Positions 1 through 8,455 of a stretch of DNA of 64,000 nucleotides are shown piece by piece. The stretch comes from Lysobacter niastensis (lineage in GTDB: Bacteria > Pseudomonadota > Gammaproteobacteria > Xanthomonadales > Xanthomonadaceae). The position numbers and the translations under genes were made by a program. Position 1 is the stretch's first letter; the number at the start of each line of letters is the position of its first letter. The notes below the pieces were generated by a model. That model did not search any database and had not been told where the DNA came from. It saw only the letters and a program-made list of their open reading frames with translations. Location of the stretch: assembly GCF_015453285.1 (NCBI RefSeq), contig NZ_JADLZT010000005.1, positions 326,806-390,805 of the forward strand, written 5' to 3'.

Positions 1-291
1 TGGGTGGCGAGCGACTACATCGGCATCGACCAAGGGCCGATCCTGGCAATGATCGCGAACTACCGGAGCGAGTTCGTCTGGAACGTGATGAAGCGCAATC
101 CGTATATCCGCGCCGGGCTGGAGAAGGCGGGATTCCGTGGTGGCTGGCTCGAACCTCAGCCAGAGTCCGGATCGGCCGGCGTGAAGACCGAGCCATTGCC
201 AGCCGAACCTGAGGCCGCGGCCGGCAAGCAGACCAATGGCAAGAAAGAACCGAAAGCCAGGGAGCCGGCCAAGGCGGAGCAGGCGCGTTGA
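1..291 (+). CDS. Glycoamylase-domain (PF10091-like) glycosidase, 3' end only
   Basis: The reading frame is open at the left edge, so only the last 96 codons are present. The visible part carries YIGIDQGPILAMIANYRS followed by a short helical stretch ending in AGFRGGWL. This is the usual C-terminal end of PF10091 glycoamylase-type (alpha/alpha)6-barrel enzymes; from family knowledge that group includes GH144 endo-beta-1,2-glucanases. After the domain there is a tail of about 45 residues rich in Pro, Glu, Ala and Lys with no recognisable fold. The stop codon overlaps the TTG start of the next gene (TTGA), so the protein is probably co-expressed with the sugar ABC importer. Substrate is inference; the catalytic part lies outside the window. 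Confidence 0.75.
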   Translation, partial: WVASDYIGIDQGPILAMIANYRSEFVWNVMKRNPYIRAGLEKAGFRGGWLEPQPESGSAGVKTEPLPAEPEAAAGKQTNGKKEPKAREPAKAEQAR

Positions 292-1601
292 TCGTCGCGA
301 CGCCAGCCGTCAAGGCGTGGCGAAGCCGGCTCGGCCTCGTGCTGTTGCTCGCCCTTCTGGCACTGCTCGGCGGTTGCGGGCATCGGGATGACGGCCGCGA
401 GGTCGTGCGTTTCTGGGCGATGGGTTACGAGGGTGAAGTCGTCGCCCAGCTGATCCCCGAGTTCGAGCGGCGCAACCCCGGCATCCGTGTCGAACTGCAG
501 CAACTGCCCATCACGGCCGCCCACGAGAAGCTGTTGACCGCGTTCGCTGGCGACGCGCTGCCGGACGTATGCGCGATCGGCAATACCTGGGTCTCCGAGT
601 TCGCGCTGCTCGATGCGCTCCAGCCGCTCGATGCCAGCATCGCCGCCACGCCCTCGCTGCAGGCCAGCGACTATTTTCCGGGCGCCTGGGACACCGGCGT
701 CATCGGCGACACGACCTACGCGGTGCCGTGGTACGTGGAAACCCGATTGCCGTTCTACCGCCGCGACATCGCCGAACGCGCCGGAGTCAAGGCGCCGCCA
801 CAGACCTGGGCCGAATGGAAGCGCGCGCTCGAGGCGATCAAGCGCGAGGTGGGGCCGGACCGCTACGCCATCCTGCTGCCGCTCAACGAGCATGAGCCGC
901 TGCTCAACCTGGGCATCCAGTCGTCGGAGCCGCTGCTTCGCGACGACGGCCGCTACGGCAACTTCCGCAGCGCGGGCTTCAAGCGCGCGCTGGCGTTCTA
1001 CCGCGACATGTTCGACGAGCAGCTTGCCCCGGTCGCCACGAACCGCCAGATCGCCAACGTGTGGGATGAGTTCGGCCGCGGCTACTTCAGCTACTACATC
1101 AACGGCCCCTGGAACATCGCCGAGTTCCGCAAGCGTTTGCCGCCAGACCTGGCCGGCGACTGGATGACGATGGCGTTGCCAGGCGAGAACGGCCCGGGCG
1201 CGTCGGTCGCAGGCGGTGCCAGTTTCGTGGTGTTCAAGCAGGCCCGGCGTCCCGAAGCAGCGTGGAAACTGGTGGCGTTCCTGTCGGATTCCGCGATGCA
1301 GGTGCGCTTCCACGCGATGACCGGCAACCTGCCGTCGCGGCGCAGTGCCTGGCAGGCGCCGGCGCTGGCAGGCGATCCCTACGCGCGAGCCTTCCGCGAC
1401 CAGCTCGAGCGCGTGCGGGCGGTCCCGAAGGTGCCCGAATGGGAGCGCATCGCCAACGAGATCAAGCTGGTTGGCGAAGAACTCGCCAATCGCCGGCTGA
1501 GCGTGGACGAAGCCGCCGTCGAGCTGGATCGCCGTGCCGACGCGATCCTCGAGAAGCGGCGCTGGATGTTGGATCATCACACCCTCGGAACGGCGCCGTG
1601 A
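288..1601 (+). CDS. ABC sugar transporter, substrate-binding lipoprotein
   Basis: This is a 437-residue extracellular solute-binding protein of the MalE/UgpB type (family 1). The N-terminus has a hydrophobic signal and a lipobox, LLGGC, with Cys30 as the probable lipidation site, so the protein should be anchored in the membrane facing the periplasm. The body shows family features such as FWAMGYEGE, LPDVCAIGNTW and AVPWYVETRLPFYRR near the start and WKLVAFLSD near the end. TTG at 288 is chosen because it overlaps the previous stop and gives a full signal peptide; the next in-frame GTG would remove the charged N-region. Its stop overlaps the GTG start of the permease. The sugar is unknown; a beta-glucoside or glucan fragment is suggested by the neighbours. 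Confidence 0.85.
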   Translation: MIVATPAVKAWRSRLGLVLLLALLALLGGCGHRDDGREVVRFWAMGYEGEVVAQLIPEFERRNPGIRVELQQLPITAAHEKLLTAFAGDALPDVCAIGNTWVSEFALLDALQPLDASIAATPSLQASDYFPGAWDTGVIGDTTYAVPWYVETRLPFYRRDIAERAGVKAPPQTWAEWKRALEAIKREVGPDRYAILLPLNEHEPLLNLGIQSSEPLLRDDGRYGNFRSAGFKRALAFYRDMFDEQLAPVATNRQIANVWDEFGRGYFSYYINGPWNIAEFRKRLPPDLAGDWMTMALPGENGPGASVAGGASFVVFKQARRPEAAWKLVAFLSDSAMQVRFHAMTGNLPSRRSAWQAPALAGDPYARAFRDQLERVRAVPKVPEWERIANEIKLVGEELANRRLSVDEAAVELDRRADAILEKRRWMLDHHTLGTAP

Positions 1602-2479
1602 TCCGCGCTTCGACCGCCGGTTGGATGTTCGCCGCACCTGCACTGGTGGTGATCGCGCTGTTCTTCGGGTTGCCGGTGCTGGCCGCGTTCGCGCTCAGCC
1701 TGACCGATTTCGACATCTACGCGCTCGCCGATCTCGGCAACCTGCGCTTCGTCGGTTTGCACAACTACTCGCAACTGTTGCAGAACCCGCTGTTCTGGAA
1801 GGCGCTAGGTAACACGCTGTATTTCGTTGCGGTGGGTGTGCCGCTGTCGATCGCGATGTCGCTGGGTGCAGCACTGCTGCTGCATTCGAAGCTCGCCCGC
1901 TTCAAGCCATTCTTCCGCACTGCCTATTTCGCGCCGGTGGTGACGACGGTGGTCGCGGTGGCGGTGATCTGGAAATACCTGTTCCACACCCGCTACGGCC
2001 TGGTGAACTGGGCGCTGTCGTTCCTCGGAGTGGATCCCATCGACTGGCTTGGCGACCCGCACTGGGCGATGCCGATGATCATCCTGTTCGCGGTGTGGAA
2101 GAACTTCGGCTACAACATGATCATCCTCCTCGCCGGGCTGCAGTCGATCCCCGAGGATCTGTACGAAGCCGCGCGCATCGATGGCGCGACGCCGGCGCGG
2201 CAGTTCTGGCACGTGACGCTGCCCATGCTGGGCCCGGTGCTCCTGCTGGTCGGCATCCTGACGATGGCCGGTTATTTCCAGCTGTTTGCCGAGCCGTACG
2301 TGATCACGCTGGGCGGGCCGCTGCAGAGCACGGTGAGCGTGCTCTACCTGATGTACGAGGAAGGCTTCAAATGGTGGAACCTGGGCAACGCCTCGGCCGT
2401 CGCGTTCCTGCTGTTCGTGCTGATGACCGCGACCACCAGCGGCCTGATGTGGTTCGCCCGCCGCAAGGGCGTGGAGTGA
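1598..2479 (+). CDS. ABC sugar transporter permease, LacF/MalF type
   Basis: This 293-residue inner-membrane permease belongs to the binding-protein-dependent sugar ABC family (BPD_transp_1). Six hydrophobic segments are visible, beginning with GWMFAAPALVVIALFFG. The EAA loop that contacts the ATPase reads LYEAARIDGATPARQFWHVT. The GTG start overlaps the preceding stop codon by the GTGA arrangement, which indicates translational coupling with the binding protein. It should pair with the permease that follows and with the MalK-type ATPase encoded at 9959. A longer frame reaches back to 1262 but it lies inside the binding-protein gene and is not used. Confidence 0.9.
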   Translation: MIRASTAGWMFAAPALVVIALFFGLPVLAAFALSLTDFDIYALADLGNLRFVGLHNYSQLLQNPLFWKALGNTLYFVAVGVPLSIAMSLGAALLLHSKLARFKPFFRTAYFAPVVTTVVAVAVIWKYLFHTRYGLVNWALSFLGVDPIDWLGDPHWAMPMIILFAVWKNFGYNMIILLAGLQSIPEDLYEAARIDGATPARQFWHVTLPMLGPVLLLVGILTMAGYFQLFAEPYVITLGGPLQSTVSVLYLMYEEGFKWWNLGNASAVAFLLFVLMTATTSGLMWFARRKGVE

Positions 2480-2483
2480 CGCC

Positions 2484-3305
2484 ATGAGTCCACGTCTCGC
2501 GAAGGCCATCGTTCATGGATTGCTTGCCGGCCTGGCGCTGCTGAGTCTGGCGCCGCTGTTGTGGATGCTGTCGGTGAGTTTCATGCAGCCGGGCGAGGCC
2601 AGTCATTTCCCGCCGACGCTGCTGCCGGCGGAGCCGACGCTGCACAACTACCACGAGCTGTTCGCCCGGGTCGGCATGGGGCGATACCTCTTCAACAGTT
2701 TCCTGATCGCGCTGCTGACGACGCTGATCGCGCTGCTGCTAAACACGATGGCGGGCTACGCATTCGCCAAGCTGCGTTTTGCAGGCCGTGAGCGGGTGTT
2801 CCAGGTCCTGCTGGCGGTACTCGTGATCCCGGCGCAGGTCACGATGATGCCGCTGTTCCTGATGCTGAAGCAGTTGGGACTGGTCAACAGCTACGCCGGA
2901 GCCATCGTGCCGGGCATGGCCGGCGTGTTCGGCATCTTCCTGGTCCGCCAATACGCGCGCTCGATTCCGGACGAACTGCTCGAGGCGGCTCGCATCGACG
3001 GGGCCGGCGAGCTGCGGATCTTCTTCCAGATCGTGCTGCCGGTGCTCAAGCCGATCCTGGTGACCCTGGCCATCTTCGTGTTCCTGGCCTCGTGGAACGA
3101 CTTCATGTGGCCGCTCATCGTGCTGAGCGACAGCCAGCTGCACACGCTGCCCGTGGCGCTGGCAACGTTGTCCCGCGAGCACGTGCAGGACAACGAGCTG
3201 ATGATGGCCGGCTCGGTGGTGACCGTGCTGCCGGTGCTGTTCCTGTTCCTCGTACTGCAGCGCTACTACCTGCAAGGCCTGTTGCTGGGCAGCGTGAAGG
3301 GTTAG
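2484..3305 (+). CDS. ABC sugar transporter permease, LacG/MalG type
   Basis: This is the second permease of the importer, 273 residues, with a typical LacG start (GLLAGLALLSLAPLLWMLSV) and six membrane segments. The EAA loop reads LLEAARIDGAGELRIFFQIV. The ATG follows the LacF-type stop by four bases and has a GGAG ribosome site at 2473-2476 that lies inside the end of the upstream gene. The protein would form the heterodimeric membrane channel with the product of 1598-2479. The ATPase is not in this operon but about 6.6 kb downstream, a layout known for shared MsmK/UgpC-type ATPases. Confidence 0.9.
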   Translation: MSPRLAKAIVHGLLAGLALLSLAPLLWMLSVSFMQPGEASHFPPTLLPAEPTLHNYHELFARVGMGRYLFNSFLIALLTTLIALLLNTMAGYAFAKLRFAGRERVFQVLLAVLVIPAQVTMMPLFLMLKQLGLVNSYAGAIVPGMAGVFGIFLVRQYARSIPDELLEAARIDGAGELRIFFQIVLPVLKPILVTLAIFVFLASWNDFMWPLIVLSDSQLHTLPVALATLSREHVQDNELMMAGSVVTVLPVLFLFLVLQRYYLQGLLLGSVKG

Positions 3306-3307
3306 GC

Positions 3308-6300
3308 ATGCTGGGAATGCTTCTGCGGGCTTTGGGTCTCCTCCTTGCCTTGTCCGGTGCCCAGGCCTGGGCGTCCGACGGACGACGGCTCGACGACTTC
3401 GAACGCCCGGGCGCTTGGAGTGTCGTCACGTCCGACCAGGTACTCGGCAAGCTGCGGATGGCCGACGGTCATCAGGGCAAAGCACTGTGCCTGGACTACG
3501 ACTTCAAGGGCGTGTCGGGTTACGCGGGACTGCAGCGCGAACTGCCGCAGGATTATCCCGACAACTATGCGTTCTCGTTCCGCTTGCGGGGCGAGTCGCC
3601 GGCCAACGACCTGCAGTTCAAGCTCGTCGACGACAGCGGCGACAACGTCTGGTGGGTCAACAAGACGGGCGTCGTCTTTCCCTCCGCCTGGACCGAGGTG
3701 GTCTACAAGAAGCGGCACATCACCAGGGCCTGGGGGCCTTCGCCGGATCCGGTGCTCCGGCACAGTCGCCGGGTCGAGTTCACGATCTACAACCGCGCCG
3801 GTGGCAAGGGTTCGGTGTGTTTCGACGAGCTGTCGCTGCGCCCGTTGCCACCGGAGGATCATTCGCCACTGACCGGGTCGGCCACGGCAACGGCGGACCA
3901 GCCGGGCAATCCCGCTGCGAGCGCGCTCGATGGAAACGCCGGGAGTGCGTGGCGTGCGCCGGTTTCTGCGATGCCGCAATGGCAGCTGGATCTGCAGCGC
4001 CAGCGCGAGTTTGGAGGTGTCGTGCTGCGCTGGCTGCCCGGCATGGCGGCGACTTCCTATCGCATCGATCTGTCCAACGATGGACGAAGCTGGTGGCCCG
4101 CGCGTGAAGTGAGCGGGGCCGACGGCGGCAACGATTACATCGCGCTGCCAGAGAGCGAGGCGCGCCATTTGCGACTGGTGGTGGCCAAGGGCGAGGGCGG
4201 CGTCATCGGCTTGTCCGAGTTCGCCGTGCAGCCGCTGCCGTTCGCCGCGACACCCAACGACTTCTTCAAAGCGGTCGCGGCTGAAGCGCCGCGCGGCCGC
4301 TTCCCGCGTGCCTTCAGCGGCGAGCAGCCGTACTGGACCATCGTCGGCGTCGACGGCGGACGGGAGCAGGGGCTGATCGGCGAGGATGGTGCGATCGAGC
4401 TGGGCAAGGGCGCGCCGAGCGTGGAGCCGTTCGTCTACAGCGACGGCAAGCTGGTGACCTGGGCCGGCGTGAAGTCGGCGCAGTCGCTGCAGGACGGTTA
4501 CCTTCCGATTCCCAGCGTGGACTGGACCCATCCGGACTTCAAACTGCGCATCACGGCGTTCGTTGCTGGCGAGCCGGGGAGCTCGCAACTGGTGGCGCGC
4601 TACCGGCTGGCCAATACCGGCCGAGTGCCGCGCAAATTCTCGCTTGCACTGGCGGTTCAGCCGTTCCAGGTGAACCCGCCCAGCCAGTTCCTCAACACGA
4701 TCGGTGGCGTCAGCCCGATCCATCGCCTGCAACTGGTCGACTCGCGGGTGCTGATCGACGGCAAGCAGCGGGTGTTCGCGGATCACGCCGAAAGCGCGCT
4801 GGCGACCACGTTCGACCAGGGCATGGTGTCCTCGCGCCTGGCCAGTGGCGACTTCTTCGTTTCAGGGGAGGCGCCGCAGCCCGCGTCGGTAGACGACCCC
4901 GTCGCGGCAGCGTCGGGTGCTTTGCTGTATCCGCTGATGCTCGCCGCGGGCGAAAGCCGCGAGATCAGTTGGGTGGCTCCGCTGGAGGGCGAGTTCGAGC
5001 CCCAACCCGGTTTCGATGCGGCGGCCGCGCAACAGCAGGTCGCGGCGCTGTGGCGCGACAAGCTCGACCGTGTGCGGCTGCGTGTTCCGGCGCAGGGACA
5101 GAAGGTGGTCGACACGCTGCGCACCGGGCTGGCGCACATGCTGATCAGCCGGATTGGACCGCGACTGCAGCCCGGTACGCGGTCGTACTCACGCGCGTGG
5201 ATTCGCGACGGCGCGATGATCGGTGAAGGGCTGCTGCGCATGGGGCGCGAGGACGTCGCGGAGGAGTTCCTGCGCTGGTATGCGCCGTACCAGTTCGACA
5301 ACGGCAAAGTACCCTGCTGCGTGGACGACCGGGGCAGCGATCCGGTGCCGGAGAATGACAGCCACTGCGAGCTGGTCTTCACCATCGCCGAGGTTTACCG
5401 CTACACGCGCGACCGCGCCTTGCTGGAGTCCATGTGGCCGCACGTGCAGGGCGCCGTGAAATACATGGACCAGTTGCGCCTGAGTGAGCGCACCGAAGCC
5501 AACCGCGCACGGGATCCTGCCTTCTACGGAATGATGCCGGCCTCGATCAGTCACGAAGGCTATTCGGCGAAGCCGATGCATTCGTACTGGGACAACTTCT
5601 GGGCGTTGCGCGGCTACAAGGACGCGGTCGAGATTGCGCAGTGGCTCGGCAAGAGCGACGAGGCTGCGCGTTACGCCGCGTCCCGGGACCAGTTCCGAGC
5701 CGATCTGTATGCCTCGCTCGACGCGGCGACGAAACGTCATGGCATCGACTACCTGCCGGGCGCGGCGGAACTGGGCGATTTCGACGCGACGTCGTCGACG
5801 ATCGCGCTGGCGCCGGGCGGCGAGCAGGCGAAACTGCCGCAGGACCTCCTGCACAACACCTTCGAGCGCTACTGGCGCGAGTTCGTCGCACGCCGTGACG
5901 GCACGCGGGAGTGGAAGGACTATACGCCATACGAGCTGCGTACCATCGGCAGCTTCGTCCGCCTCGGGTGGCGCGAACAGGCGCATGACGCGCTTGCATT
6001 CTTCTTCGCGGACCAGCAGCCACGAGCTTGGAATCAGTGGGCCGAAGTGGTCTCACGCACGCCACGCAAGCCTTTTTTCGTCGGTGACCTGCCGCATGCC
6101 TGGGTGGAGTCGGACTATGTGCGGTCCGCGCTGGACCTGTTCGCGTACACACGCGACGACGACCAGGCACTGGTGGTCGCCGCTGGGCTGCCGCCGGCAT
6201 GGCTGGATGGAGAAGGGGTTTCCGTCGAGGGTCTGCGCACGCCGTACGGTGCGCTCGGCTATTCCATCCGGCGCACCGGCAACGGCCTGCAACTCGCGCT

Positions 6301-6460
6301 GTCGCCGGGCCTGCAAATGCCGCCGGGCGGCGTCGTGCTGCGTTGGCCGTACCCGCAGCCGCCAGGCCGTACATCGATCAACGGCAAGGACGCGAAGTGG
6401 AACAACGGCGAACTGCTGATCCGCGCGGTGCCAGCCCGGGTGACGGTGACGGAGCGTTGA
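3308..6460 (+). CDS. Secreted discoidin-like and six-hairpin glycosidase-like protein
   Basis: This 1050-residue protein starts with a cleavable signal peptide (MLGMLLRALGLLLALSGAQAWA). Residues of about 25-180 look like a jelly-roll carbohydrate-binding region with the DDFERPGAW start common in such modules. About 190-310 resembles an F5/8 type C (discoidin) domain. The last 450 residues form an (alpha/alpha)6-type barrel with RAWIRDGAMIGEGLLR, ENDSHCELVFTIAEVYRY and YWDNFWALRGYKDAVE. This is the architecture of glycogen-debranching-like or GH-clan-L hydrolases, but I cannot name the GH family. ATG 3308 directly follows the permease stop by two bases; the longer frame back to 3092 runs through the permease gene. 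A role in cutting the polysaccharide imported by the upstream ABC system is inference. Confidence 0.7.
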   Translation: MLGMLLRALGLLLALSGAQAWASDGRRLDDFERPGAWSVVTSDQVLGKLRMADGHQGKALCLDYDFKGVSGYAGLQRELPQDYPDNYAFSFRLRGESPANDLQFKLVDDSGDNVWWVNKTGVVFPSAWTEVVYKKRHITRAWGPSPDPVLRHSRRVEFTIYNRAGGKGSVCFDELSLRPLPPEDHSPLTGSATATADQPGNPAASALDGNAGSAWRAPVSAMPQWQLDLQRQREFGGVVLRWLPGMAATSYRIDLSNDGRSWWPAREVSGADGGNDYIALPESEARHLRLVVAKGEGGVIGLSEFAVQPLPFAATPNDFFKAVAAEAPRGRFPRAFSGEQPYWTIVGVDGGREQGLIGEDGAIELGKGAPSVEPFVYSDGKLVTWAGVKSAQSLQDGYLPIPSVDWTHPDFKLRITAFVAGEPGSSQLVARYRLANTGRVPRKFSLALAVQPFQVNPPSQFLNTIGGVSPIHRLQLVDSRVLIDGKQRVFADHAESALATTFDQGMVSSRLASGDFFVSGEAPQPASVDDPVAAASGALLYPLMLAAGESREISWVAPLEGEFEPQPGFDAAAAQQQVAALWRDKLDRVRLRVPAQGQKVVDTLRTGLAHMLISRIGPRLQPGTRSYSRAWIRDGAMIGEGLLRMGREDVAEEFLRWYAPYQFDNGKVPCCVDDRGSDPVPENDSHCELVFTIAEVYRYTRDRALLESMWPHVQGAVKYMDQLRLSERTEANRARDPAFYGMMPASISHEGYSAKPMHSYWDNFWALRGYKDAVEIAQWLGKSDEAARYAASRDQFRADLYASLDAATKRHGIDYLPGAAELGDFDATSSTIALAPGGEQAKLPQDLLHNTFERYWREFVARRDGTREWKDYTPYELRTIGSFVRLGWREQAHDALAFFFADQQPRAWNQWAEVVSRTPRKPFFVGDLPHAWVESDYVRSALDLFAYTRDDDQALVVAAGLPPAWLDGEGVSVEGLRTPYGALGYSIRRTGNGLQLALSPGLQMPPGGVVLRWPYPQPPGRTSINGKDAKWNNGELLIRAVPARVTVTER

Positions 6461-6474
6461 TCGATCGCTCGAAG

Positions 6475-7215
6475 CTACGGGCACCAGTGGATCTGCAAGG
6501 GCGGTTCGCCGCCTCCGCCTAGCGCGGCCAGGACTGGCCAACGTGACACGTCGCCATCGGCCAGTGCGCGCTCCAGCACAGCACGCTTGCCAGCGCCCTG
6601 GATCAGCAGCAGCTTCGCATGGGCTCCGGACAGTCCGGCAGGCGTCAGCGTGATGCGCCGGAGCCATTGCCGGGCGCCGGGGCAACCCGTGGCGTCGACA
6701 GCGGCGTACGCCTGGCGGCTGGCGAGCGCGCGCTCGAGGTCGATCGAGCCGGGGAACATCGATGCCGTGTGTCCGTCCTCTCCCATGCCGAGCACGGCGG
6801 CCGCGGCCGGTTGCTGTGCATGCGCATTGGCTCTGGCAACCACATCCTCGATGCGGAGGCCTGGCTGTGTCATCACTTCGAAGCGCGCGGCCTTGGCGTA
6901 GTGGTGCAGCAGGCTGGCGTTGACCAGGTAAGCGTTGCTGTCGGGATCGTCCGGAAGCAGCCAGCGCTCATCGACCAGAGCCACGTCGACGCGCGACCAG
7001 TCCAGTGGCGCCTGGGCCAGTGCCCGATAGACAGGCGCTGGAGTCGTACCGCCCGACAGCAACAGGCGCGCACGCGGACGGTCGCTCAGGTCACGGCGGA
7101 GCTCTGCGGCGATGGCCACGGCGCTCGCCCAGATCCACTCGTCCGTTCCCGAGTGCACATGCAGCGCATAAGCGCTGCCAGACCCGATCGGATTGTGCGC
7201 TGTGCCGTCGACCAT
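6475..7215 (-). CDS. pgl: 6-phosphogluconolactonase
   Basis: The product of 246 residues hydrolyses 6-phosphogluconolactone to 6-phosphogluconate in the oxidative pentose-phosphate and Entner-Doudoroff pathways. It is the DevB/SOL type, with RLLLSGGTTPAPVYRAL, the VALVDERWL segment and the family signature GMGEDGHTASMFPG. Length agrees with the family (about 230-250). It lies 64 bases downstream of glucokinase on the same strand and converges with the glycosidase gene, whose stop is 14 bases away. The pairing with glucokinase supplies the two steps on either side of glucose-6-phosphate dehydrogenase; zwf, edd and eda are not in the window. Confidence 0.93.
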   Translation of the reverse strand: MVDGTAHNPIGSGSAYALHVHSGTDEWIWASAVAIAAELRRDLSDRPRARLLLSGGTTPAPVYRALAQAPLDWSRVDVALVDERWLLPDDPDSNAYLVNASLLHHYAKAARFEVMTQPGLRIEDVVARANAHAQQPAAAAVLGMGEDGHTASMFPGSIDLERALASRQAYAAVDATGCPGARQWLRRITLTPAGLSGAHAKLLLIQGAGKRAVLERALADGDVSRWPVLAALGGGGEPPLQIHWCP

Positions 7216-7279
7216 GGTCCGGATCTTCGCATGGAGGCGTGCAGGCTCCGTGTGTAGCGGCGACTCAAGGCCCGGCTGT

Positions 7280-8266
7280 TCAAGGCATTGGCTGCGCCAT
7301 CGCCGCGGCGCCGAGCAGTCCGGGTTGCGGATGCACGACCGCCAATGCCGGTACGCGCGCCATCACCGGAGCGAAGCGGCCCTTGTACTCGAAGCGCTGT
7401 CGGAATCCCGAGTGGGCGAGGGTCGGCAGCAACTTCGGTACCAGCCCGCCGGCGAGGAACACGGCATCCCACGCGCCCAGCGTGAGCACGAGGTCGCCGG
7501 CGGCGGCACCGAACACCGCGCAGAACACGTCGATCGTGCGCAGGCTGCGCGCATCGCCTTCGCGGGCGCGAGCCGTGATGTCCTCCGGTTTCAGCGGCCC
7601 CGGGTCTTCGCCGGCGATCGCGCTGAGCGCGCGGTACAGGTTGACCAGGCCCATGCCGCTGACCAGGCGCTCGTTCGACACGCGTCCGAACTCGGCCGAC
7701 AGTTGCTTGAGGATCTCGATCTCCTCCGGCGTGTTCGGCGCGAAGCTGACGTGGCCGCCTTCGGTCTGCAGCGGGTAGTAGCGTCCGTCGCGTCGCAGCA
7801 GGCCGCCGACGCCCAGCCCCGTGCCGGCGCCGATGATCGCGTAGGTCTTGTCGCCGCCATCGCGTGACCACGCCGCGCCGCCGATCGGCACCACGTCGTT
7901 GGGGCCATACAGCGAGGCCGCCATGGCCTGGGCGGCGAAATCGTTGACCAGCTTCAACGACTGCAGGCCGAGCGCCTCGCCGGTGCGCTGCGCCGAGATC
8001 ACCCAGGCGTGGTTGGTGATGCGCGCCTCGTCGCCATCGACCCGCCCGGCGACCGCGAAAACGCCGGTGCGAGGGCTCGCACCGGTTCCGTCGAGGTAGT
8101 GCTGCGCGGCATGCGCCAGGGACGGGAAGTCCGCGACCGCGAACTCACGCACGCTGTCCATCAGCAAAGGCGCGTGCGCATCGATGCGGGCCAGCGCGAA
8201 GCGGGCATTGGTGCCGCCGATATCGGCAAGCAGGACATCAGCGGAGGCGGGCACGGGAGCGCTCAA
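7280..8266 (-). CDS. glk: Glucokinase (Glk family)
   Basis: This cytoplasmic ATP-dependent glucokinase phosphorylates glucose to glucose-6-phosphate. It is the classical Glk family (PF02685) with LLADIGGTNARFALA near the N-terminus as phosphate-binding loop, VNDFAAQAMA, and the adenosine-side GAGTGLGVGGLL. The first codon of the frame is TTG at 8266; a GTG four codons in (8254) is an equally possible start because neither has a strong Shine-Dalgarno sequence. Length of 324-328 residues fits the family. It is probably co-transcribed with pgl. Upstream lie 189 bases between this gene and the end of the beta-glucosidase gene in which I see no feature. Confidence 0.92.
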   Translation of the reverse strand: MSAPVPASADVLLADIGGTNARFALARIDAHAPLLMDSVREFAVADFPSLAHAAQHYLDGTGASPRTGVFAVAGRVDGDEARITNHAWVISAQRTGEALGLQSLKLVNDFAAQAMAASLYGPNDVVPIGGAAWSRDGGDKTYAIIGAGTGLGVGGLLRRDGRYYPLQTEGGHVSFAPNTPEEIEILKQLSAEFGRVSNERLVSGMGLVNLYRALSAIAGEDPGPLKPEDITARAREGDARSLRTIDVFCAVFGAAAGDLVLTLGAWDAVFLAGGLVPKLLPTLAHSGFRQRFEYKGRFAPVMARVPALAVVHPQPGLLGAAAMAQPMP

Positions 8267-8455
8267 AAGTCACCACGTTTCGTTTCACAGGGCGGCCTGG
8301 CCGCGGTCGCGGGCAGGGTACTGCCGAATGCGGCGCCGGGGGGCGCAAACGTCGATGAATACGAAACCAATGGGGCGCGCTTCGGCATGCCGCTGGGATG
8401 GGCCGGAAGAGATCCGCTGTCGACGAGGAAGCAGCGGATCCCGTCCGGCAGAACT

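Noticed and set aside
1598..2479. Longer permease start at 1262
   Set aside because: The extra part overlaps the binding-protein gene by 336 bases and does not resemble permease sequence.
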